Positions 1 to 7,606 of a stretch of 13,603 nt of DNA are shown piece after piece. The notes under the pieces are model-generated. The model saw nothing but the letters and a program-made list of their open reading frames with translations, ran no database searches and was not told the origin of the DNA. The position numbers and the translations under genes were made by a program. Source of the DNA: Massilia sp. UBA2604 (lineage in GTDB: Bacteria > Pseudomonadota > Gammaproteobacteria > Burkholderiales > Burkholderiaceae_D); NCBI GenBank assembly GCA_002339265.1, contig DDKG01000017.1, positions 9,627 through 23,229 on the forward strand, read 5' to 3'. Position 1 is the stretch's first letter. Every line of letters starts with the position of its first letter.

Positions 1-574
1 GCGCGTGGTCGGCACCCAGAAGGCCTTCACCAACGGCAGCCTGCAGACCACCAGCCAGCCGCTCGACGTCGCGATTTCCGGCGCCGGCTTCCTGCAGGTG
101 CTGCGTCCGAACGGCGAACCGGCCTACACCCGCGCCGGCCAGCTGAAGGTCGACCCGAACGGCACCCTGACCAATGCCCAGGGCCTGGCGATCGTCCCGC
201 AGATCACGATTCCGCAGAATGCCAGCGGCGTGACCATCGGCGAGAACGGCGTGGTCTCGGTGACCTTCCCGAACCAGCCGGCGCCGCAGGAAATCGGCCA
301 GATCAACCTGACCGCCTTCATCAACCCGACGGGCCTCCTGGCCCTGGGCGACAACCTGTTCCAGGAAACCGCCGCCAGCGGCGCGCCGAACGAAGGCCGT
401 CCGGGCGACGCCGCCTTCGGCACCCTGAAGCAGGGCGCGCTGGAAGGCTCGAACGTGCAGGTGGTCGAAGAGATGGTCGACATGATCGCCGCCCAGCGCA
501 CCTACGAGATGAACACCAAGGTGCTGTCGGCGGCCGACAATATGCTGCAATACCTGTCGCAGGCAGCGCGCTGA
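1..574 (+). CDS. flgG: Flagellar distal rod protein FlgG (5' end missing)
   Basis: This is the C-terminal ~190 residues of FlgG, which forms the distal rod, the drive shaft joining basal body to hook. The reading frame is open to the left edge, with the first full codon at base 2. A GTG at base 5 falls inside the conserved segment RVVGTQKAFTNGSLQTT and is not a start. Family hallmarks are the LDVAISGAGFLQV segment, the YTRAG motif, and the C-terminal helix region with GALEGSNVQVVEEMVDMI and AQRTYEMN. FlgG is usually about 260 residues, so roughly 70 N-terminal residues lie outside the window. Its TGA overlaps the ATG of flgH by one base, indicating one transcript and translational coupling. 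Identification is secure. Confidence 0.97.
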   Translation, partial: RVVGTQKAFTNGSLQTTSQPLDVAISGAGFLQVLRPNGEPAYTRAGQLKVDPNGTLTNAQGLAIVPQITIPQNASGVTIGENGVVSVTFPNQPAPQEIGQINLTAFINPTGLLALGDNLFQETAASGAPNEGRPGDAAFGTLKQGALEGSNVQVVEEMVDMIAAQRTYEMNTKVLSAADNMLQYLSQAAR

Positions 575-1227
575 TGAAAACCCTCGCTGCCCTGCTGTGC
601 GCCTGCGTGCTGGCCGGCTGCGCCACGCCGGCGCAGGTCGCCATGCGCGACGACGACGACGACATGATGCCGCTGCAGCGCATGGCGCGCGGCGGCGTCT
701 CGGGCGGCGTGTTCACCGCCGACACCGTCTCGCTGACCTCGGACAGCCGCGCCTACCGCGTGGGCGACGCCGTCACCGTGATCCTGCAAGAGACGACCCA
801 GGCCAGCAAGCGCGCCGGCACCAGCATCTCGAAGGGGTCGTCCATCGGTATTTCGCCTCTTGCGGCGCTGGGCAAGGTGTACGATAAGGCCGCCGTGGAC
901 ATCACCGCCGACCGCGACTTCCAGGGCGACGCCACCAGCACCCAGCAGAATGCGCTGTCCGGCTCGCTGACCGTGATCGTGCAGGAAGTGCTGCCCAACG
1001 GCCTCTTGCGCGTGGCCGGCGAAAAGAATTTGATGCTGAACCAGGGCGAGGAATTCGTGCGCCTGAAGGGCTTCGTGCGCGCCGCCGACGTCGACGCGGA
1101 CAACCGCGTGTCGTCGCTGCGCGTGGCCAATGCCCGCATCGCCTACTCGGCGCGCGGCGCGCTGGCCGACGCCAACCAGCCGGGCTGGCTGACGCGTTTC
1201 TTCAACAGCCCCCTGATGCCGTTCTGA
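574..1227 (+). CDS. flgH: Flagellar L-ring lipoprotein FlgH
   Basis: FlgH builds the L-ring in the outer membrane, the outer bushing through which the rod turns. The 217-residue product starts with a lipoprotein signal: a short basic N-terminus, a hydrophobic stretch and the lipobox LAGC with the lipidated cysteine at residue 16. The [16 protein letters not shown] segment, the [10 protein letters not shown] strand, the [18 protein letters not shown] core and the C-terminal WLTRFFNS are FlgH hallmarks. Length is normal for the family. A run of five aspartates (residues 26-30, five consecutive GAC codons) lies in the linker just after the lipid anchor. The ATG shares one base with the flgG stop and has no strong Shine-Dalgarno, so reinitiation after flgG is likely. 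Confidence 0.97.
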   Translation: MKTLAALLCACVLAGCATPAQVAMRDDDDDMMPLQRMARGGVSGGVFTADTVSLTSDSRAYRVGDAVTVILQETTQASKRAGTSISKGSSIGISPLAALGKVYDKAAVDITADRDFQGDATSTQQNALSGSLTVIVQEVLPNGLLRVAGEKNLMLNQGEEFVRLKGFVRAADVDADNRVSSLRVANARIAYSARGALADANQPGWLTRFFNSPLMPF

Positions 1228-1234
1228 GGATGAC

Positions 1235-2344
1235 ATGAATTTGCGCCGCATTGCCCCGCTCCTCTTCGCCGCCGCCCTCGGCTGCGCCGCCCTGCCCGCC
1301 ACGGCTGCGCAAGCGCTGCGCAACCTGGTCAGCGTCGAAGGCGTGCGCGAGAACCCGCTGGTCGGCTACGGCCTGGTGGTGGGCCTGAACGGCTCGGGCG
1401 ACTCGACCCAGGTCAAGTTCGCCAGCCAGTCGGTCATCAATATGCTCAAGCAGTTCGGCGTGCGCCTGCCGGAAGGCGAGGACGCCAAGAACAAGAACGT
1501 GGCCGCCGTCATGGTCTCGGCCACCTTCCCGCCCGGCTACCGCCGCGGCCAGAGCATCGACGTCACCGTCTCGTCGCTGGGCGACGCCAAGAGCCTGCGC
1601 GGCGGGACCCTGCTGCTGACCCAATTGCGCGCGGCCGACAACGAGATCTACGCCCTGGCCCAGGGCAATGTGGTGGTCGGCGGCCTGAACGCCACCGGCC
1701 GCAGCGGTTCCTCGGTCACCGTCAACACCCCGACCGCCGGCCGGGTGCCCAACGGCGCCATGATCGAGCGCGAGATCGCGACCGACTTCGCGACCCGCCC
1801 GCAGGTGATGCTGCGCCTGCGCCAGCCGCATTTCGAGACCGCCACCAATGTGGTCAACGCGATCAACAAGCGCTACGGCCCGATCGCCACCACCCTGGAC
1901 GGCACCAGCGTCGAAGTCATCGCCCCCGAGAATCCGACCGAACGCGTCGCGTTCGTGGCCAGCCTGAACGCGATGAGCGTGGAAGCCGGCATCGAGGTGC
2001 CGAAGGTCGTGTTCAATTCGCGCACCGGCACCGTCGTCATCGCCGACGGCCTGCGCGTGAAGGCGGCCGCCGTGACCCACGGCTCGCTCAAGGTGATCAT
2101 CTCGGAAAGCTCGCGCGTCAGCCAGCCGGGTCCGTTCTCGCGCGGCCAGACCGCGGTGACGCCGGAATCCAAGCTGTCGGTCGACCAGGGCTCGGGCCAG
2201 ATGTTCCGCTGGCCGCCGGGCGCGCGCCTGCAGACCATCATCGACACCGTGAACAGCCTGGGCGCCTCGCCCGACGACATCATGGCGATCCTGCAGGCCC
2301 TCGACCAGGCCGGCGCGATCGAAGGCGAACTGGTGGTGATCTGA
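1235..2344 (+). CDS. flgI: Flagellar P-ring protein FlgI
   Basis: FlgI is a periplasmic protein that polymerises around the distal rod to form the P-ring at the peptidoglycan layer. The 369-residue product has a Sec signal peptide: MNLRR, a hydrophobic core, then cleavage probably after Ala24 or Ala25 (PATAA). Conserved family blocks are [29 protein letters not shown], the [12 protein letters not shown] strand, [12 protein letters not shown], and the C-terminal [19 protein letters not shown] followed by [11 protein letters not shown]. Length is normal. A GAGGA Shine-Dalgarno at 1226-1230 overlaps the flgH stop and precedes the ATG by four bases. The TGA overlaps the flgJ ATG by one base. It belongs to the flgGHIJ unit. 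Confidence 0.97.
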   Translation: MNLRRIAPLLFAAALGCAALPATAAQALRNLVSVEGVRENPLVGYGLVVGLNGSGDSTQVKFASQSVINMLKQFGVRLPEGEDAKNKNVAAVMVSATFPPGYRRGQSIDVTVSSLGDAKSLRGGTLLLTQLRAADNEIYALAQGNVVVGGLNATGRSGSSVTVNTPTAGRVPNGAMIEREIATDFATRPQVMLRLRQPHFETATNVVNAINKRYGPIATTLDGTSVEVIAPENPTERVAFVASLNAMSVEAGIEVPKVVFNSRTGTVVIADGLRVKAAAVTHGSLKVIISESSRVSQPGPFSRGQTAVTPESKLSVDQGSGQMFRWPPGARLQTIIDTVNSLGASPDDIMAILQALDQAGAIEGELVVI

Positions 2345-2682
2345 TGCGCATCGACGATCTTCGCAACGCCTCAATGCCGCTCAGCGCCGACGCTCCCGTC
2401 GCGCCCGCCGCCGACCAGCCCGACCCGGCCCACGTGGCCAAAGCCACCCAGGCCGCGGTCGAGTTCGAGCGCTTCTTCGTGAGCCATATGCTGCGCACGA
2501 TGCGTTCCTCGACCCGCGCGATGGCGGACGAGGACAGCGTGTTCAACAACCGCGTCAACCAGGACATGCAGGACATGGCCGACGACCTGCTGGCCGGGAA
2601 TATGGCGGGCCAGCGCGCCTTCGGCATCGCCGACGCCATCCTGCGCCAGCTGGTGCCTGGCGCCGGCGACAGAAAAACTTAA
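2344..2682 (+). CDS. flgJ: Single-domain FlgJ, rod-binding protein without muramidase domain
   Basis: The 112-residue product matches only the N-terminal rod-binding/rod-capping domain of FlgJ (about residues 32-103). Visible family signatures are AAVEFERFFVSHMLRTMRSS, a helical stretch with NRVNQDMQDMADDL, and the closing GIADAILRQL. In enterobacteria FlgJ is about 313 residues and carries a C-terminal peptidoglycan hydrolase domain. Here the stop is followed by only 70 bases before flgK, so the hydrolase domain is absent rather than frameshifted. Single-domain FlgJ proteins are known from other bacteria, where a separate lytic enzyme opens the wall. The ATG overlaps the flgI stop by one base. 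Position in the operon supports the call. The partner hydrolase, if any, lies outside this window. Confidence 0.93.
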   Translation: MRIDDLRNASMPLSADAPVAPAADQPDPAHVAKATQAAVEFERFFVSHMLRTMRSSTRAMADEDSVFNNRVNQDMQDMADDLLAGNMAGQRAFGIADAILRQLVPGAGDRKT

Positions 2683-2752
2683 TAAACAACAATAATTGGT
2701 CGCCCTATCAGGTTAACGCAGGTTAACCCTGTCTCGAGGACGAATTCGCACC
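2683..2752 (+). promoter_or_regulatory. flgJ-flgK intergenic leader, possible start of a late flagellar transcript
   Basis: This 70-base gap is AT-rich at its left end and breaks an otherwise overlapping operon. A TAAA at 2683-2686 followed after 15 bases by GCC at 2702 has the spacing of a flagellar sigma-28 promoter (TAAA-N15-GCCGATAA), but the rest of the -10 (CTATC) matches poorly. flgK and flgL are often transcribed late from such promoters, so a promoter is plausible but unproven. A GAGGA Shine-Dalgarno at 2736-2740 sits 12 bases before the flgK ATG, which is long spacing. Confidence 0.3.
2709..2727 (+). repeat. Direct repeat CAGGTTAAC x2 with 10-base period, upstream of flgK
   Basis: The 9-base word CAGGTTAAC occurs at 2709-2717 and again at 2719-2727, so the copies are one helical turn apart. 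Each copy contains the palindrome GTTAAC. The repeat lies in the only sizeable gap between flgG and flgL and ends 25 bases before the flgK ATG. The position would suit a regulator site or a 5' leader element, but its function is not known. Confidence 0.6.
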
Positions 2753-4126
2753 ATGACGATCATCAATAATGCCCTCTCCGGCGCCCTTGCCGCCCAGATT
2801 GCCCTGTCGGCCAGCAGCCACAATATTGCCAACCTGCAGACCAAGGGTTATACCCGCCAGTCGGCGCTGTTGATGACGGTCGGTCCGGATGCCAGCGGCC
2901 GCTCGGCCGGCAATGGCGTGCAGGTGACTTCGCTGCTGCGCTTCTCGGACAACTACAAGACCCAGGCCATGTGGCGCGCCAACTCGGAACAGGGCATGTA
3001 CTCGCAGTCGCAGCCCTACCTGACCCAGCTCGAGAGCGTGATGAGCGATGCCTCGGCCAGCCTGTCGGCCGGTATCGACGACTTCTTCAAGGCGATCAAT
3101 GCGGTCGCCGGCGACCCGGGCTCGACCCCGCTGCGCCAGCAGGTCCTGACCGCGGCCGGCCTGATGGGCGAGCGCTTCAACGGCCTGAACAACGTCTTCA
3201 ATTCGCAGCTGACCTCGGTGCGCCAGCAGCGCAGCGCGCTGGTCGACGCGGCCAACGTCGACATCGCCACCATCGCCCGCCTGAACAAGCAGATCATCGA
3301 GACCCAGGCCGGCGGCGTGTCGGCCTCGAGCCTGATCGATGCGCGCGACCAGGCCATCGACGACCTGTCCTCCAAGATGGCGCTGGAAGTGACGGACAAT
3401 GGCGACGGCAGCCGCGACGTCTCGCTCAAGAGCGGCCAGGCGCTGGTGATCGGCAGCATGCACGGCACCCTCAAGGCGGCCCCGACCACCGATTCGCAGC
3501 AGGCCTTCTCGATCACCTTCGCCAACTCGACCTTCGCGCTCGACGCCAGCAAGATGGGAGGCCAGCTCGGCGGCCTGACCCAGTTCGAGATCAATACCCT
3601 GCTGCCGCTGCAGCAGGACGTCGACGAGCTGGCCGCGCAGATCGCCACCCTGGTCAACGACCAGCTGGCGGCCGGCGTCACCGCTCCCGGCGCACCCGGC
3701 GCCCCGCTGTTCGTCTACACGCCGGGCGGCGGCGCCAACATGCTCAAGACGGCCGCAGGCTTCAAGGCCGAGGACCTGGCGTTCTCGAGCGACGGCACCC
3801 CGGGCGACACCGGCAACCTGCAGAAGCTGGCCGCGCTCAAGACCACGCCGATCACCCTGACCAATATCGGCACCGTGCTGCTCAGCGACGCCGACACCCA
3901 GATGCTGGGCAAGCTGGCGGTGGACAGCAAGATCAACAAGGCCGGCCTGAAGACCGCAGAAACCGTGCGCGTCCAGTCGATCAACGACTGGCAATCGACC
4001 AGCGGCGTCAACGAAGACGAGGAAGCGGTCAAGCTGGTCGAATTCCAGCGCATGTACCAGGCGAACATGCAGGTGATCTCGATCGCCAACTCGCTGTTCG
4101 ACGCCACCCTCGCCATGATGCAATAA
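2753..4126 (+). CDS. flgK: Flagellar hook-associated protein 1 FlgK (short form)
   Basis: FlgK is the first junction protein between hook and filament, exported through the flagellar type III apparatus without a cleaved signal. The 457-residue product has the paired terminal helices of axial proteins. The N-terminus carries INNALSGALAAQIALSASSHNIAN followed by the TKGYTRQ motif. The C-terminus carries SGVNEDEEAVKLVEFQRMYQANMQVI (residues from 417), the signature that packs against the N-terminus in the D0/D1 rod. Enterobacterial FlgK is about 547 residues, so the surface-exposed middle domain is reduced here. The ATG is chosen because it begins exactly at the conserved N-terminus. flgL follows after 10 bases. 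Confidence 0.95.
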   Translation: MTIINNALSGALAAQIALSASSHNIANLQTKGYTRQSALLMTVGPDASGRSAGNGVQVTSLLRFSDNYKTQAMWRANSEQGMYSQSQPYLTQLESVMSDASASLSAGIDDFFKAINAVAGDPGSTPLRQQVLTAAGLMGERFNGLNNVFNSQLTSVRQQRSALVDAANVDIATIARLNKQIIETQAGGVSASSLIDARDQAIDDLSSKMALEVTDNGDGSRDVSLKSGQALVIGSMHGTLKAAPTTDSQQAFSITFANSTFALDASKMGGQLGGLTQFEINTLLPLQQDVDELAAQIATLVNDQLAAGVTAPGAPGAPLFVYTPGGGANMLKTAAGFKAEDLAFSSDGTPGDTGNLQKLAALKTTPITLTNIGTVLLSDADTQMLGKLAVDSKINKAGLKTAETVRVQSINDWQSTSGVNEDEEAVKLVEFQRMYQANMQVISIANSLFDATLAMMQ

Positions 4127-4136
4127 GGAGAGCAGC

Positions 4137-5048
4137 ATGCGTATCGCCACCGCCCAATACCAGTCGACGATGAACCAGTCGCTCCAGAACAACCAGGAGC
4201 GGCTGAGCTACATCATGCGCCAGCTGGACACCCAGAAGCGCATCCTGCTGCCGTCGGACGACCCGGTCGACAGCGTGCGCCTGTCGCGCCTGGCCCGTGA
4301 GGAATCCACGGTCGGCCAGTACCGCAGCAATATCGCCTCGCTCCAGCTGCGCCTGACCAAGTCGGAAGGCTACCTGAGCAATATGGTGACCGAGATGATC
4401 CCGGGCCGCGACCAGCTGGTGTGGGCCCTGAACGGCGCCAATACGCCGGACGACCTGAAGGCCATGATCGCGCCGCTCGAATCGCTGCGCGACAGCCTGT
4501 TCTACACCGCCAACACGATCGACGAGGAAGGCAACTACCTGTTCGCCGGCACCGAGACCAAGACCGCGCCGCTGGCGCGCGACGCGGGCGCCGCCCCCGG
4601 CGCGCGCTACAGCTTCGAAGGCAACACCAATTCACAGCTGGTCGTGGTCGGCAACGGCCTGACCCAGCCCGCCAACGAGAACCTGGACGGCCTCGAGAAG
4701 CTGCTGAACCAGCTCGATGCGACCATCGAGGCGCTGAACACCCCGGGCGCGACGCCCAACGATCCGGCCGTGCGCGCCATCCTGACCGCCAACCTGGACG
4801 GATTCGACGATGCCCAGGCCCTGATCTCGAGCAAGGTCGCCGACCTGGGCGGACGCCAGAACATCATCAAGACCCTGGACGACAACCACGCCAACATCAG
4901 CCTGTCGAACAAGATGGCGATCACCGACATCGGCGCGCTCGACGTCGGCATCGCCGCGACTGAGCTCAACGGTTACTCGACCGCCCTGCAGGCGACCTAC
5001 AAGGCCTATGCCAAGATCGGCAACCTGAGCCTGTTCAACGCGATCTGA
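4137..5048 (+). CDS. flgL: Flagellar hook-associated protein 3 FlgL
   Basis: FlgL is the second junction protein, sitting between FlgK and the flagellin filament. The 303-residue product is flagellin-like at both ends. The N-terminal MRIATAQYQSTMNQSL helix leads to the conserved LPSDDPVDS turn (residues 39-46). GNYLFAGTET (132-141) is typical of FlgL, and the C-terminal helix YSTALQATYKAYAKIGNLSL completes the D0/D1 pair. Length is close to the usual ~310 residues. A strong AAGGAG Shine-Dalgarno at 4125-4130, six bases before the ATG and overlapping the flgK stop, fixes the start. The downstream 340-residue gene begins only five bases after the stop, so they are probably co-translated. Confidence 0.95.
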   Translation: MRIATAQYQSTMNQSLQNNQERLSYIMRQLDTQKRILLPSDDPVDSVRLSRLAREESTVGQYRSNIASLQLRLTKSEGYLSNMVTEMIPGRDQLVWALNGANTPDDLKAMIAPLESLRDSLFYTANTIDEEGNYLFAGTETKTAPLARDAGAAPGARYSFEGNTNSQLVVVGNGLTQPANENLDGLEKLLNQLDATIEALNTPGATPNDPAVRAILTANLDGFDDAQALISSKVADLGGRQNIIKTLDDNHANISLSNKMAITDIGALDVGIAATELNGYSTALQATYKAYAKIGNLSLFNAI

Positions 5049-5053
5049 CGGCC

Positions 5054-6076
5054 ATGGAAGCACTGCTTAGACCAACCGGCGCGACCAACGCCAACAGCGG
5101 CGCCGTCAGCGGCAATACCGGCGCCCAGAGCACAGCGGCCACCGGACGCGCCCATGCGGTGCCGCCGGCGAGCTCCACTGAGCGCGCCGTCTCCCGCAGC
5201 GCACCGACGGCGAGCCCGCTGCGGCGCGGCGTCGGCACGAGCCAGAACCAGGGCGAAGTGTCGCGCGCCCAGCAGGCGCTCGACTACCTGGAACGCATGG
5301 CCAGCCAGCTCGAAGCGCTCAAGGCCGACCTGAGCGCGCGCCTGTCGGGCCGCGGCGCCGCCTCGCGCGAACTCGAAGCGCGCGTGCGCCAACTCACCGC
5401 CGCCCTCGAGGCGCGCCGCCAGCAAGGCGGCGACGGCCTCGACGCCCAGCTCGATTTCGATGCGGTCCAGGGTTCCCAGCAACGCTTCCGCATCCAGGGC
5501 CTGGACATCGCCTCGCTCAAGGCGGGCGGCACCCAGACCCTCGGTTTCTCGGTCGGCAATGCCGGCGGCCCGCAACTGGCCACCACGATCGAGCCGGGCA
5601 TGACGGCGGAAGAGATCGCCCGGCGCCTGGACCGCACGCTGGCCCCGGTCCAGGTGCGCGCCGGCCTCGACCAGAACCGCGAACTGGTGTTCACCACCCG
5701 CGAATCGTCATTCGCCGGCGTCAAGGATGCGATCGCGGTGACCGGCCGCGGCCGGGTCGACACGGTCGCCCTGCCGTCCTCGCTCGAACCGCAGGAATGG
5801 GAACTGGGCAACCCGGACGCCCTGCGCCAGAGCCTGCGCGAAGTGGTGCAGGCGCTGGCCCGCGTGCGCCGCTCGCAGGACGCAGCCTCGCTGGCGCTGA
5901 GCACCGCCATGGCGCGCAACGCCCAGCCCGAGATCCCGACCGCCGAACTTGCCATGATCGCGGGCGACTTCACCTCCACCGCCGCCAGCCACGACTACGA
6001 GTCGCTGCTGGCCATCACCTCGGCCCTGGTCGGCGTCAGCCGCGAACGGGTACACGCCCTGCTCGGCCTGCGCTGA
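5054..6076 (+). CDS. Uncharacterised flagellar axial-type protein between FlgL and FliD (LafW-like candidate)
   Basis: I cannot give this 340-residue protein a firm name. It has no signal peptide, as expected for flagellar type III cargo. Residues 1-65 are Ala/Ser/Thr-rich and probably disordered; 69-124 form a likely coiled coil (DYLERMASQLEALKADL, then REL-EARVRQL); 138-232 form a beta-rich core; 250-338 are helical. The core pattern (FRIQG, then GMTAEEIARRLD, then RELVFTTRES) resembles the hook-associated insertion fold of flagellins and FliD. Its place, five bases after flgL and upstream of fliD, suggests a hook-associated or filament-tip protein. Secondary flagellar clusters (lateral, Flag-2) carry a hook-associated gene, lafW, in a comparable position, from memory. 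No strong Shine-Dalgarno is seen, so it probably depends on flgL translation. A chaperone-like role is the main alternative. Confidence 0.75.
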   Translation: MEALLRPTGATNANSGAVSGNTGAQSTAATGRAHAVPPASSTERAVSRSAPTASPLRRGVGTSQNQGEVSRAQQALDYLERMASQLEALKADLSARLSGRGAASRELEARVRQLTAALEARRQQGGDGLDAQLDFDAVQGSQQRFRIQGLDIASLKAGGTQTLGFSVGNAGGPQLATTIEPGMTAEEIARRLDRTLAPVQVRAGLDQNRELVFTTRESSFAGVKDAIAVTGRGRVDTVALPSSLEPQEWELGNPDALRQSLREVVQALARVRRSQDAASLALSTAMARNAQPEIPTAELAMIAGDFTSTAASHDYESLLAITSALVGVSRERVHALLGLR

Positions 6077-6219
6077 GCCGCTGCCCTGCTCGGTGGCCGG
6101 GACGTTGACCGTTCCTGCCACCGATACAATCGATGACTGTTCATCACCGCATTTTCATGCGATAAAGCAAGGGTAGCAACCTTCGGTTGCACGACATTCC
6201 CAACCAGGATTATCGAGCC
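6077..6219 (+). promoter_or_regulatory. fliD leader region with sigma-28-like -10 words
   Basis: This 143-base gap is the largest within the flagellar block. It holds two words resembling the sigma-28 -10 element GCCGATAA: ACCGATAC at 6120-6127 and TGCGATAA at 6158-6165, each six of eight matches. Neither has a convincing TAAA box at the right distance upstream. A TTGACC (6105-6110) and TACAAT (6125-6130) are present but only 14 bases apart, too close for a normal sigma-70 promoter. A separate promoter for fliD is plausible because fliD is normally a late gene. Confidence 0.3.
6176..6190 (+). other. Hairpin in the fliD leader
   Basis: GCAACC (6176-6181) pairs perfectly with GGTTGC (6185-6190) around a three-base TTC loop, 29 bases before the fliD ATG. 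The upstream in-frame TTG codon at 6187 sits inside the right arm of this stem, which argues against its use as the start. There is no following T-run, so this is not an intrinsic terminator. It may shape the leader RNA. Confidence 0.5.
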
Positions 6220-7548
6220 ATGCTGACAACTTCCACCACTGGAATCGCTTCCCAGCCCGCCGCCAGGCAATTCGGCGACATCCGCACCAACCTGACGCAG
6301 TCGCTGCTGGCCCAGAATCCCGGGCTGAAAGTCATCGACGCCCAGGTCAAGCGCGACGATGCGCGCCTGTCGAGCATCGGCAAGATGGCGCTGGCGCTGG
6401 ACGGCTTCCGCTCGGTCGCAGCCGGCCTCACCGGCGGCAAGCTCGACATGCTCGCGACAGCCAGCGGCAGCGCCCTGACGGCCAAGCTGGGCGCCGCCTC
6501 CGCGACACCCGGCAAGTACGCGGTCGACGTCCAGCAACTGGCCCAGGGCCAGAAGCTGCAAACCAAACCGGTGGCGGACAAGGACGCGGCGCTGGGCAGC
6601 GGCGGCGCCAGCATGATCACGGTCGAAACCGGATCCGGCGCCAATGCCAAAAAGACCACGGTGCGCATCGAGGCTGGCGACAACAGCCTCGAAGGCATCG
6701 CCAAGGCCATGCGCGAGGCCGGCCTGGATGCCGAGGTCGCGAAGAATGGCGACGGCTATGCGCTGAGCCTGACCGGCGAGAGCGGCGCCGCCAACGGCAT
6801 GCGCATCAGCGTCGCCGGCGACCCGGTATTGGGAGGGCTGCTGTCCTACCAGCCGGACCAGGAAGGCGGCATGCAGCAGGTGGCCGCAGCCCAGGATGCG
6901 CGCGTGGTAGTCGACGGCAAGACCGTCACGTCCGCCACCAACACGGTCAGCGAGGCCATCCCGGGCCTGAACCTGACCCTGAAAGAGACCGGCAAGAGCG
7001 AGGTCGAGGTGCGCAGCGATCCCACGGCAATTGCGGGCAACGTCAAGGATTTCGTCAAGGCCTTCAATGACCTGAACACCCAGCTGGGCAAGCTGGAAAC
7101 GGGCGATGAGCGCTCCGACACCACCTTGCTGCGCATGAAAGCGCAGATCGGCAACATCGTCAACAGCAGCAGCGTGCGCGAGCTGGCCGGCTTCGGCATC
7201 ACCCAGAAGGATGGCGCGCTGGTGCTGGACGAGGACAAGCTCAAGGCGGCCATCGCCGCCGATCCGGCGCGCGCCAACAAGGTGTTCAGCGACAAGGGCG
7301 GCCTGGCCGATCGCCTGGTCAACCAGGTCGACAAGCAGATCGGCGCCACCGGCACCCTCGGCGTGGAAGCGGCGAACGTGCTGCGCGAACGCGACCGCCT
7401 GCTCGACCAGCGCGACAAGGTGATCGACACCGTGACCCGCCAGGCCACGCTCATGGCCCAGCAATACCAGATGGCCGGCACCGGAGGCGGCCTGCTGTTC
7501 GGCGGCGGGCTCAACCGGCCGATGTCGTTGTTCGATTACATGGCCTGA
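6220..7548 (+). CDS. fliD: Flagellar filament cap protein FliD (short, divergent N-terminus)
   Basis: FliD caps the growing filament and guides flagellin folding. From the ATG at 6220 the product is 442 residues. Residues ~97-111 (GKYAVDVQQLAQGQKL) are the classic FliD block, followed by beta domains and a FliD C-terminal region from ~250 (IPGLNLTLKETG, then DFVKAFNDLN, then GITQKDGALVLDEDKL). The C-terminal helices (373-420) contain VLRERDRLLDQRDKVID. The usual N-terminal GSGLD motif is not evident. The ATG is preferred over an in-frame TTG at 6187 because AGGA (6206-6209) lies ten bases upstream and the TTG is buried in a hairpin. Neither flagellin nor fliS follows, whereas fliS commonly lies beside fliD. 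The next gene is unrelated and on the opposite strand. Confidence 0.92.
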   Translation: MLTTSTTGIASQPAARQFGDIRTNLTQSLLAQNPGLKVIDAQVKRDDARLSSIGKMALALDGFRSVAAGLTGGKLDMLATASGSALTAKLGAASATPGKYAVDVQQLAQGQKLQTKPVADKDAALGSGGASMITVETGSGANAKKTTVRIEAGDNSLEGIAKAMREAGLDAEVAKNGDGYALSLTGESGAANGMRISVAGDPVLGGLLSYQPDQEGGMQQVAAAQDARVVVDGKTVTSATNTVSEAIPGLNLTLKETGKSEVEVRSDPTAIAGNVKDFVKAFNDLNTQLGKLETGDERSDTTLLRMKAQIGNIVNSSSVRELAGFGITQKDGALVLDEDKLKAAIAADPARANKVFSDKGGLADRLVNQVDKQIGATGTLGVEAANVLRERDRLLDQRDKVIDTVTRQATLMAQQYQMAGTGGGLLFGGGLNRPMSLFDYMA

Positions 7549-7575
7549 TACGGCGCGGGCCAGGTCAGGGATGAC

Positions 7576-7593
7576 CGCCTGCAGCCGCAGGCG
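7576..7593. terminator. GC-rich hairpin between convergent genes
   Basis: CGCCTGC (7576-7582) pairs with GCAGGCG (7587-7593) around an AGCC loop, in the 58-base gap where fliD and the opposite-strand gene converge. A weaker adjacent stem, GGTCA/TGACC, spans 7563-7576. No T-run follows on either strand, so this is at best a Rho-assisted or mRNA-end-protecting structure. Confidence 0.35.
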
Positions 7594-7606
7594 CACCGGT
7601 CTGCGC

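Noticed and set aside
2723..4192. 489-codon open frame on the - strand opposite flgK
   Set aside because: It is a shadow of flgK in GC-rich DNA. Its translation is low-complexity, rich in Arg, Gly, Ala, His and Asp, and has no family motif, while the + strand frame is clearly FlgK.
6187..6219. TTG start for fliD at 6187
   Set aside because: The codon lies inside a perfect hairpin arm, and the ATG at 6220 has AGGA ten bases upstream and gives a typical axial-protein N-terminus.
7563..7593. Classical intrinsic terminator between fliD and the convergent gene
   Set aside because: The hairpins are real but neither strand shows a T-run after the stem, so only a low-confidence terminator entry was kept.
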